A DNA stretch of 52,420 nt from the NCBI GenBank assembly GCA_029237825.1, contig JAQZBQ010000017.1, positions 1 through 52,420 of the forward strand. The letters run 5' to 3'. The notes under the pieces are model-generated. The model saw nothing but the letters and a program-made list of their open reading frames with translations, did no database searches and was not told where the DNA came from. The stretch comes from Bacteroidota bacterium (lineage in GTDB: Bacteria > Bacteroidota > Bacteroidia > B-17B0 > Aurantibacillaceae). The translations under genes and the position numbers were made by a program. Position 1 is the first letter of the stretch. Every line of letters starts with the position of its first letter. This document shows, in pieces, positions 36,006-43,351 of this stretch.

Positions 36006-37886
36006 ATGCTATCTTCTAACAATCTTTCACACCACGTTTCAAAAGTTTGCCTTCTGGCAATCAGCCTTATAATTGCCGCGTTTGTCTTTTTACATTTACC
36101 GCTTAATGCCTTCAGTCATGATGTTTTTGGATACTATCTGTATCTCCCTTTAACTTTTAAATACCAAAATTTAGACATTCATGATTTCAATACTGTTCAG
36201 GGAATTATTTTAAAATATCACAATACAGAATCCTTTTACCAGGCTTTTAAATTGGAGAGCGGTAATTGGGTGTTGAAATATTCTATGGGAATGTCAGTAT
36301 TATACCTTCCTTTTTATTTCATTGGTGATGTATGCGCTCAATTTTTTAGCTTTCCAACGGATGGCTTCTCCAGGCCTTATCAAGTCAGTGTTCTTGCCGG
36401 ATGTTATTTATATACCATTTTGGGTTTAAGTGTTTTAAGAAAAATCTTACTTCATTTTTTTACCGATAAGCTTTCAGCGATCGTTTTGATGATAATTGTA
36501 TTTGGTACTAATTTTTTCTTTCATGTGGCGTTTCACGGTCAAGGTTTAATGTCACATAATATTTTATTTATGTTACACGCTTTTACCGTTTGGAATACGA
36601 TCAAGTGGCATCAAAGCAAGAAATTATCGCACATTGTTTACCTGGGGATTAGTATGGGTTTATCGGCTATTGTGCGGCCCACAGAAATAGTGATCATCCT
36701 GTTTCCATTATTATATGGTGTTCATTCGTTTCCTTCATTGAAGGATAAGCTGACGATTCTTTTCACTTCCCATAGGTTCCATTTAGCTTTGTTAAGTTTT
36801 ATCATTTTAGTAATAATGAGTTATCAGCTATTTTATTGGAAAATTATTACCGGACATTTCTTATATAACAGTTACAGTTCCAACCCGGCAGAGGGTTTGA
36901 ATTTTCTTCATCCCTACATATTGGAAGTTCTGTTTAGCTTTAGGAAAGGATGGTTAATTTATACCCCTGTCATGATATTGGCTATCCTTGGATTAATCAT
37001 GCTGTACCGCAGGAACAAGACAGTTTTCTTTGCACTCACTATTTTTTCCATTATCAACTTTTATATCGTTGCCAGCTGGTCGTGTTGGTGGTATGCTTCC
37101 AGTTATAGTTCAAGGGCTTTGATTCCGAGTTATGTACTTATGTCGATTCCACTGGGTTATTTTCTTGAAAGCGGACTTCAGAAAAAATGGAGATGGTTTA
37201 TTTTTTCAATTATTACCCTGCTCACAGCTTTGAATTTATTCCAAACCTGGCAGTCAACCAGGGGAATTATCGATGGAGCTAGAATGACTAAGAAACTTTA
37301 TAAATCTGTTTTTTTACAAACCCATTTTATGTCTGAGGACCAGAAAAAATTATTATTGGTTGACAAATATGGCGCTTCCTCCGAAACTTTTAATTTTGCC
37401 GATTCAATTAATTATGTATCCTCTCTAGCACAGTACTTAAATTATGATAACGGAACTAACACGTATCCCTATAGCACAAAAGAGGTTTACCACTCTCCAG
37501 CTATAAGTATTCTTACGAATGGAAGTAATCCATTTTCTCCTGCAATTTCTTTCCGCTATAAAGAACTCACTAAAAAGTCCTATATCTGGGTGAAAGCGTC
37601 GGCGTGGGTTTTTTCAAGTCACAATATGGATAGCATTGACGCGTCGTTGGTAGTGAATATGACCCATAAAGATGTTTCTTATAAGTACAGAGAAGAACCG
37701 GTTTCCAACCACCATTTCGAAAAAGGCACATGGAATAAAATTGAAAAGTATTTTTTAACACCCGATTTTATGGATAATAATGATAAGATTCACGTATTTT
37801 TTTGGAATAAAACCAATAGTGATATCTATGTGGATGATTTGAAAATGGAAATCTTGGAACCTAAAGTAGATGAATCTGTTTTTTAG
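36006..37886 (+). CDS. GT-C-like membrane protein with C-terminal beta-sandwich extension
   Basis: A 626-residue protein. The first about 450 residues are about ten helices and parallel the protein at 32739: FSHDVFGYY in the first loop, VRPTEI, LFSFRKGWLIYTPVM and ASWSCWWYASSYSSRAL. The last about 170 residues are soluble and beta-rich, with GTWNKIEKYFLTPDF and IYVDDLKMEIL, like carbohydrate-binding jelly rolls and like the lipoprotein at 31568. It probably acts on lipid-linked sugars at the outer face, with the extension binding glycan. It ends the ten-gene run; no terminator was seen in the 30 bp to the convergent gene. Confidence 0.72.
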   Translation: MLSSNNLSHHVSKVCLLAISLIIAAFVFLHLPLNAFSHDVFGYYLYLPLTFKYQNLDIHDFNTVQGIILKYHNTESFYQAFKLESGNWVLKYSMGMSVLYLPFYFIGDVCAQFFSFPTDGFSRPYQVSVLAGCYLYTILGLSVLRKILLHFFTDKLSAIVLMIIVFGTNFFFHVAFHGQGLMSHNILFMLHAFTVWNTIKWHQSKKLSHIVYLGISMGLSAIVRPTEIVIILFPLLYGVHSFPSLKDKLTILFTSHRFHLALLSFIILVIMSYQLFYWKIITGHFLYNSYSSNPAEGLNFLHPYILEVLFSFRKGWLIYTPVMILAILGLIMLYRRNKTVFFALTIFSIINFYIVASWSCWWYASSYSSRALIPSYVLMSIPLGYFLESGLQKKWRWFIFSIITLLTALNLFQTWQSTRGIIDGARMTKKLYKSVFLQTHFMSEDQKKLLLVDKYGASSETFNFADSINYVSSLAQYLNYDNGTNTYPYSTKEVYHSPAISILTNGSNPFSPAISFRYKELTKKSYIWVKASAWVFSSHNMDSIDASLVVNMTHKDVSYKYREEPVSNHHFEKGTWNKIEKYFLTPDFMDNNDKIHVFFWNKTNSDIYVDDLKMEILEPKVDESVF

Positions 37887-37916
37887 ATTGTCGATGTAAG
37901 TATTTGGTCTTAGCCT

Positions 37917-39323
37917 CTAATCATTCTTTTGGTATACGATTAATTTAAAATTTCCTCCATCATTAAATTCTTTAATAATTTTATAGTTACAATTTTCCAC
38001 ATCATTTGGCTTCACATTAAAAGAAGATTCGGAAAACATTGAGTCCCAAAAGCAATAAGTTGGAAGGTGTAGTTCGGCATGACAATCATTTCTAAAAACT
38101 AATTGTTCGCGATTAAGCGCTTTATCAAATGGATCTCGATCAAGATGTAAAATTATGCTCGGATGTGCATAGTATATGACATACTTTTCAGGCATGATGG
38201 TCTTAAACCATTCAGCAGCGTCGATTTCACATTTTTCCGCGCCCCAGGCTTTAAGTGGATAACCCATGTTTTTAAACGGAGCCTGAATATGAAAAAAGGA
38301 AAATAATGATATTAAAAAAATCGAAATATATTTAGAGCGAATAGAAAAAACAACTTTATCACATGCCCATAGTGCTACAACTACATAGCAAGGAAACACA
38401 CTTGCAAGTACACGCTCTAACCCGGCAGACCCGCATAATCCATAATGCCAAACGTACAGATGAAATATTAAGAAAATCATGGAGGGTATGAAAAATAAGT
38501 AGAAAATTTTGGATGTTTGATTCATCTTCTGCCAGAAAATATACTGAGCTTCTTTAATGAAATAATAGAATAGGATCAAACCGCCAAAACAAAATATAAT
38601 CAGAAATGGAAGACCCCAAATATTTTCATATCTTTTCAAAATATCAAGGAAATGCCCATGGCCATAAGGGCTAAGCACTTGATAGGGGTTTTCTGTGAAA
38701 TACCAAAAGAAATTATGGCCCATAATATAGCCAACAATAGAATAAAGGACAAATCCTAGACCCAACAGCGGAAGGTATTTCCACTGCTTAGATATAATTA
38801 AGTAAACTCCATAACATAAAAGAATAAACATTCCTTCACTTCTGGAGAAAATAATAAAGGATAATAGACAAGTCGCCATTAACGGATTGCCCTTTAAGTA
38901 TAAATATGCAACAGTTATTAGAATTAAACTAAAAAGTGGTTCCGTAAGCGCTGATTGAAGAGTGATAAAATATATTGGGGAAAATATTAATACGATAATA
39001 GAAAGCCACGCATACTTAATATTCAGGTAAAGCAGGCATTTATATACCATAATTGCTGCGAGAATTCCACAGAGAATATTGAATATCTTAATTCCATAAA
39101 ATCCAAATTGTGCGAAACCTGTGCTTAAAAGTATAAAAAGTGGTTTTCCCCAATGATGTAAAAAGAGATCCGGATATTTTAAAGCATATTTAGAAAAATA
39201 ATAATGCCAAACATTATCAGCACCGCCTTCGCAAATTTCATTGTAGTAACTATAATAAAGGAGCATTAATACAATACCAATTGATAAAAAAGCGAACAAA
39301 GAGTGTTTTTTTATAAAAGTCAT
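37917..39323 (-). CDS. Polytopic membrane protein, GT39/ArnT-like (GT-C)
   Basis: A 468-residue membrane protein with about ten helices. CEGGADNVWHYY in the first loop carries an aspartate in the GT-C position, and HHWGKPLF, SALTEPLFS and SRSEGMF match the ArnT/PMT-like mannosyltransferase layout. It is not a close paralog of the other two GT-C-like proteins. The C-terminus is a soluble periplasmic part of about 130 residues. It is monocistronic or the last gene after wecB, with an 86-bp gap upstream. Substrate unknown. Confidence 0.7.
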   Translation of the reverse strand: MTFIKKHSLFAFLSIGIVLMLLYYSYYNEICEGGADNVWHYYFSKYALKYPDLFLHHWGKPLFILLSTGFAQFGFYGIKIFNILCGILAAIMVYKCLLYLNIKYAWLSIIVLIFSPIYFITLQSALTEPLFSLILITVAYLYLKGNPLMATCLLSFIIFSRSEGMFILLCYGVYLIISKQWKYLPLLGLGFVLYSIVGYIMGHNFFWYFTENPYQVLSPYGHGHFLDILKRYENIWGLPFLIIFCFGGLILFYYFIKEAQYIFWQKMNQTSKIFYLFFIPSMIFLIFHLYVWHYGLCGSAGLERVLASVFPCYVVVALWACDKVVFSIRSKYISIFLISLFSFFHIQAPFKNMGYPLKAWGAEKCEIDAAEWFKTIMPEKYVIYYAHPSIILHLDRDPFDKALNREQLVFRNDCHAELHLPTYCFWDSMFSESSFNVKPNDVENCNYKIIKEFNDGGNFKLIVYQKND

Positions 39324-39409
39324 AGATGGATTTGCTTATGCAACTTGATTCAGTCTGTTAAATTAAATTTTTTATATACTTCAATCTTGATGAAAAGAAA
39401 ACTGAAAGC

Positions 39410-40555
39410 CTATAAATTTCCCACCATCTCCTCACAAATAAATTCCGCTGCTTTTCCGTCTCCATAAAGTTTCGGAAACGTCATGTCCGCTTTTGTTGTT
39501 AATATATCAAAGGCATTCAAAATCTTTTTTTCGTTGGCATCGGCGATAATAGCGGTTCCGCATTCTACCAGTTCAACCCATTCTGTTTCAGGACGAAGGA
39601 TCACACATGGTTTTTCAAAATAAAACGCTTCTTTTTGAACGCCGCCGCTGTCAGTCATTACCAGTTTGCAATTTTTTTCAAGCGCAATCATTTCAAGAAA
39701 AGAAACTGGTGCAATGATCTTAAATCTGGAACTGCTTTTTATCTTTGAATGCAATTCCATATCCAAATTGAACTCCAGTAATTTGGCTGTTCTCGGGTGA
39801 AGCGGCAATAAAATGTCAAGTTGATGCTGTTCACTAATTTTATAAAGCGCGCCGAAAAGAGCATTCAAACGTACTGGTTCATCCGTATTATTATTACGGT
39901 GTATGGTTGCTAAAATGAACTTACCATGATTTAAATTGTTTTTATTAAGAATATCGGTTTTCTTTTCTGCAACTTCGCTAAAATAGATACTGTTATCGTA
40001 CATCACGTCACCGCTGTGGTATATGCGTGGATTATTAGCATTGTAGGGCGCAATGTTATGGGTTTTAAATCCTTCCTTCACTAGGTTGCTATAACCCGTT
40101 TGGGTTGGCGAAAATAATAAAGTGGAAACGTGATCACACATGATTCGGTTAATTTCTTCCGGCATGGCTTTATTGAATGATCTCAATCCCGCTTCAATAT
40201 GTACTACCGGTATATGTATTTTACTCGCTGCAATTGCACCCGCCAGGGTAGAATTGGTATCGCCGTATAACACAATAGCCTGAGGTTTTTCTTTCAGTAA
40301 AATTTCTTCAATGCCTGTGATCATGGTAGCTGTCTGTTTCCCATGACTGCCACTCCCTACATTTAAATTGTAATTTGGCGCCGGTATTCCTAATTCGTCA
40401 AAAAACACCTGACTCATGTTTTCGTCATAGTGTTGCCCTGTATGAACAATTATTTCGTCTATTTCCTCAGAAAATTTATTCCTGATGGCTCTGCTCAATG
40501 CAGCAGCCTTAATAATCTGTGGCCTGGCGCCTATTATTGTTACAATTTTGATCAT
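39410..40555 (-). CDS. wecB: UDP-N-acetylglucosamine 2-epimerase (non-hydrolysing)
   Basis: A 381-residue enzyme that interconverts UDP-GlcNAc and UDP-ManNAc, feeding surface polysaccharides. It shows IGARPQIIKAAAL, VHTGQHYDENMSQ, GDTNSTLAGA, HIEAGLRSFNKAMPEEINR and MTDSGGVQKEAF, with ETEWVELVECG. I place the start at the ATG at 40555, where the conserved IVTIIGARPQ begins 4 residues in. A TTG at 40582 would add nine residues and overlap radC. It starts 4 bp after the radC stop, so the two share a transcript. Confidence 0.93.
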   Translation of the reverse strand: MIKIVTIIGARPQIIKAAALSRAIRNKFSEEIDEIIVHTGQHYDENMSQVFFDELGIPAPNYNLNVGSGSHGKQTATMITGIEEILLKEKPQAIVLYGDTNSTLAGAIAASKIHIPVVHIEAGLRSFNKAMPEEINRIMCDHVSTLLFSPTQTGYSNLVKEGFKTHNIAPYNANNPRIYHSGDVMYDNSIYFSEVAEKKTDILNKNNLNHGKFILATIHRNNNTDEPVRLNALFGALYKISEQHQLDILLPLHPRTAKLLEFNLDMELHSKIKSSSRFKIIAPVSFLEMIALEKNCKLVMTDSGGVQKEAFYFEKPCVILRPETEWVELVECGTAIIADANEKKILNAFDILTTKADMTFPKLYGDGKAAEFICEEMVGNL

Positions 40556-40559
40556 AATT

Positions 40560-41261
40560 TTAAATGAGTCCTTCGTCAGCAAAACTTAGGTAAGATTGGT
40601 CGCCAATAATTAAATGGTCTTGTAAACTTATATCCATCAATTTTGCAGCTTCTTTAATTTTTTTTGTTAAGTGAATGTCTTCCTGGCTGGGTTTTAAATT
40701 GCCGGAAGGATGATTGTGCGCGAGTATAATGGCGCTTGCCAAATGGTGAATGGCGGGCTTTAGGATTAAGCGGATATCAACCACGGTTCCGCTGATTCCC
40801 CCACGGCTGATGCATTCCGTTTTAATGACACTATTGCTTCTACTCATAAAAATAACCCAGAACTCCTCATGTGGCAAATCAGTCAATTTTGATTTTAAAA
40901 CAGCGAAGGCATTTTTAGAAGATGTAATTTTAATTTTTTCATCCTGAGATTCGCTTCCTCTTCTTCTTCCTATTTCTAATGCTGCAGCAATTGTTACTGC
41001 CTTGGCTTCACCAACACCTTTATAAGTCATGAGGTCGTGTAATGATGCTTTTGCCAATTCATTGATAGAGTTTGCATACTCGTTTAAAATCCGCTGAGCA
41101 AGTCGAACGGCTGTTTCATCCCTGTTGCCAGAGGAGAGAAGTATGGCCAGTAGTTCAGCATCGGAAAGCGCCTGCCTGCCTTTACTTACAAGCTTCTCTC
41201 TTGGGCGATCATCTTCAGCCCATGATTTAATTGTTAGATGTTTTTGGATAGTATCCTCCAT
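40560..41261 (-). CDS. radC: RadC/UPF0758 family JAMM protein
   Basis: A 233-residue protein: a UPF0758 N-terminal helix-hairpin-helix-like part (PREKLVSKGRQALSDAELLAI, YKGVGEAKAVTIAAALELGRR-type) and a C-terminal JAMM metalloprotease fold with H182-x-H184-x7-S192-x2-D195 (HNHPSGNLKPSQED). The name is historical; a role in DNA repair is not supported in other species. The promoter shares 54 bp with the divergent MFS gene. Confidence 0.95.
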   Translation of the reverse strand: MEDTIQKHLTIKSWAEDDRPREKLVSKGRQALSDAELLAILLSSGNRDETAVRLAQRILNEYANSINELAKASLHDLMTYKGVGEAKAVTIAAALEIGRRRGSESQDEKIKITSSKNAFAVLKSKLTDLPHEEFWVIFMSRSNSVIKTECISRGGISGTVVDIRLILKPAIHHLASAIILAHNHPSGNLKPSQEDIHLTKKIKEAAKLMDISLQDHLIIGDQSYLSFADEGLI

Positions 41262-41302
41262 GAATGTTTAAAATTAAGCCTTTTTCATAAGTTTTAAAAC
41301 AA

Positions 41303-41310
41303 TACTTTTG
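41303..41310 (+). promoter_or_regulatory. Candidate -7 box of the MFS gene
   Basis: TACTTTTG, an exact TAnnTTTG box, ends 5 bp before the ATG at 41316, so the transcript may be leaderless. No clear -33 box. Confidence 0.4.
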
Positions 41311-41315
41311 TGTGA

Positions 41316-42569
41316 ATGTCTTTTTCTTCTTCCCTTCAAATATTGCGGCATAAAGAATTTCGTTGGTTTGTACTGGCAAGATTTTTTCTGACCCTGGCCA
41401 TTCAAATGCAGTTTAGCACCATTTACCTCCAGGTTTATTATGAATACAGTAAGGAAGAATTTATGCTGGGAATGATTGGTCTTGCTGAAGCTGTTCCGTT
41501 TATCATTACTTCCTTTTATTCCGGATATTTAGCCGACATCATTAACAGGAAAAAGATTTTGATGACTGGATGCTTCGCACTTTTCTTTGGGTCATTATTT
41601 CTTTTTGGTTTAAGTACTTCCTATTTTGATGCATTAAAAAACACGGGGATTGCTGCTCTTTTTGGCGTCATCTTTGTTTTCGGGATTATCCGATCTTTTC
41701 TTGCTGTTAGTACGACTCCATTTATGAGCCAAATCGTTCCACGCGAATTGTATACACAATCGGCCACATGGAACAGCACCGCCTGGCACATTGGATCCAT
41801 TCTTGGGCCAGTTATTTCGGGAATTTTGTTTGGCTATAAAAATGCTTATCACCCGGATTGGTGTTATGCGACAACATGTGTTTTGTTTTTGTTTGCTTTT
41901 TTATTTTACGCGTTAATTAAAAATAGACCGGTAACTTCTCAGAAAGGAAATGAGTCTTTTCGCCAAAGCATGCTGGCGGGAGTGAGGTTTGTATTTAAGA
42001 ATAATTTGGTTTTGAGCGCTCTTTCGCTCGATTTGTTCGCAGTTCTATTCGGAGGTGCAATCGCATTGATTCCCGCTTTTACTGATAAGATATTGCATTT
42101 AGGCCCTGATGCCTATGGTTTGCTGCGAACTGCACCAGCAGTTGGCGCCTTGTTAATGGCTTTTTACCTTACCTTTAAAACGCCTGCAAGGTTTGCCGGT
42201 ATTAGCTTGTTGCTCGGGGTGGCAGGTTTCGGATTATTTACAATTTTTTTCGCCTTGTGTACGAATTACTGGCTTGCGTTTTTGATGTTACTTTGCACAG
42301 GCGCTTTCGATAATATCAGTGTGGTTATCAGGCATAGCATCCTTCAACTGGCAACACCTGATGAAATGCGCGGCAGGGTGGCAGCAGTGAACAGTATTTT
42401 TATTGGAAGCAGCAACGAAATTGGCGCTTTCGAATCGGGTGTAGCAGCCCGTTTTATGGGTTTGGTGCCTTCTATCATTTTTGGTGGCAGCATGACTATA
42501 CTTACGGTTTTGGGAATAAATAAATTGAACCCTGAATTAAAAAAACTCGACCTTACTAAATTACACTAG
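41316..42569 (+). CDS. MFS transporter, DHA3/EntS-like
   Basis: A 417-residue major facilitator protein with about twelve helices. YSGYLADIINRKKIL is the loop 2-3 motif (G-x-x-x-D-x-x-x-R-K-K). The C-terminal STPDEMRGRVAAVNSIFIG-like stretch (TPDEMRGRVAAVN, residues about 345-365) is typical of the EntS-like group of siderophore and drug exporters. The substrate is unknown. The following gene starts with a GTG overlapping this stop by one base (TAGTG). Confidence 0.92.
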   Translation: MSFSSSLQILRHKEFRWFVLARFFLTLAIQMQFSTIYLQVYYEYSKEEFMLGMIGLAEAVPFIITSFYSGYLADIINRKKILMTGCFALFFGSLFLFGLSTSYFDALKNTGIAALFGVIFVFGIIRSFLAVSTTPFMSQIVPRELYTQSATWNSTAWHIGSILGPVISGILFGYKNAYHPDWCYATTCVLFLFAFLFYALIKNRPVTSQKGNESFRQSMLAGVRFVFKNNLVLSALSLDLFAVLFGGAIALIPAFTDKILHLGPDAYGLLRTAPAVGALLMAFYLTFKTPARFAGISLLLGVAGFGLFTIFFALCTNYWLAFLMLLCTGAFDNISVVIRHSILQLATPDEMRGRVAAVNSIFIGSSNEIGAFESGVAARFMGLVPSIIFGGSMTILTVLGINKLNPELKKLDLTKLH

Positions 42570-43351
42570 TGAAGAAGAAAAATCTTTCTGATATTAAAGA
42601 TTTACTTGAAGAAAAATATTTTCAATTCAATAACCAGGAATTTATTGAAACCGATCCCGTGTCCATTCCCCATCTTTTTACGAAAAAGGAAGACATTGAA
42701 ATTGCAGGTTTTTTAGTTGCTACCATTGCCTGGGGACAACGGCTTTCCATCATCAATAACGGGAAGAAGTTAATGAAGATCATGAACAATGAACCGCATG
42801 ATTTTATTCTTAATTTTTCAAAAAAGGATGAAGAACGGCTCAGGGATTTTGTACATCGCACATTTAACGCTACTGACTGCACGTTTTTCATGCGTTCATT
42901 GAAGAATTTATATACGAAACATCAGGGACTCGAAGGGGCATTTAGTGACGGATTAAAAGAGAGCGACGCAGATATTAAAAACGCAATTATTAGATTTAGA
43001 AATTTGTTTCTCAGCACAGCGCATGAACACCGTTCAGAAAAACACCTTTCAAATCCAGCGGCGAAATCAAGTGCTAAACGCATATGCATGTATTTGCGAT
43101 GGATGGTTCGTTGTGATCATCGCGGCGTAGACTTCGGTCTATGGAAAAATATCAGACCTTCACAGTTGTGTTTACCTTTAGATTTACATACCGGGAATGT
43201 TAGCCGTAGACTTGGATTATTAAAACGCGCTCAGAATGATTGGCAGGCCGTGGAAGAGATAACCACAGTGCTTAAGAAATTTGATCCGGTTGATCCCGTC
43301 CGGTACGACTTTTCATTGTTCGGATTAGGTGCTTTTGAAGGATTCCGGTAA
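42569..43351 (+). CDS. TIGR02757 family protein (DUF2400)
   Basis: A 260-residue protein of a Bacteroidota-enriched family of unknown function. Recognisable stretches are VATIAWGQR, MNNEPHDFI, FNATDCTFFMRSL, HLSNPAAKSSAKRICMYLRWMVR, GVDFGLWKNI, CPLDLHTGN-like LPLDLHTGNVSRRLGLL and YDFSLFGLGAFEGF. The pattern of R/D/H residues recalls helix-hairpin-helix DNA glycosylases, so a DNA or RNA repair role is possible, but this is inference. Start GTG at 42569 overlaps the MFS stop. The stop directly abuts that of the convergent OmpA gene. Confidence 0.9.
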   Translation: MKKKNLSDIKDLLEEKYFQFNNQEFIETDPVSIPHLFTKKEDIEIAGFLVATIAWGQRLSIINNGKKLMKIMNNEPHDFILNFSKKDEERLRDFVHRTFNATDCTFFMRSLKNLYTKHQGLEGAFSDGLKESDADIKNAIIRFRNLFLSTAHEHRSEKHLSNPAAKSSAKRICMYLRWMVRCDHRGVDFGLWKNIRPSQLCLPLDLHTGNVSRRLGLLKRAQNDWQAVEEITTVLKKFDPVDPVRYDFSLFGLGAFEGFR

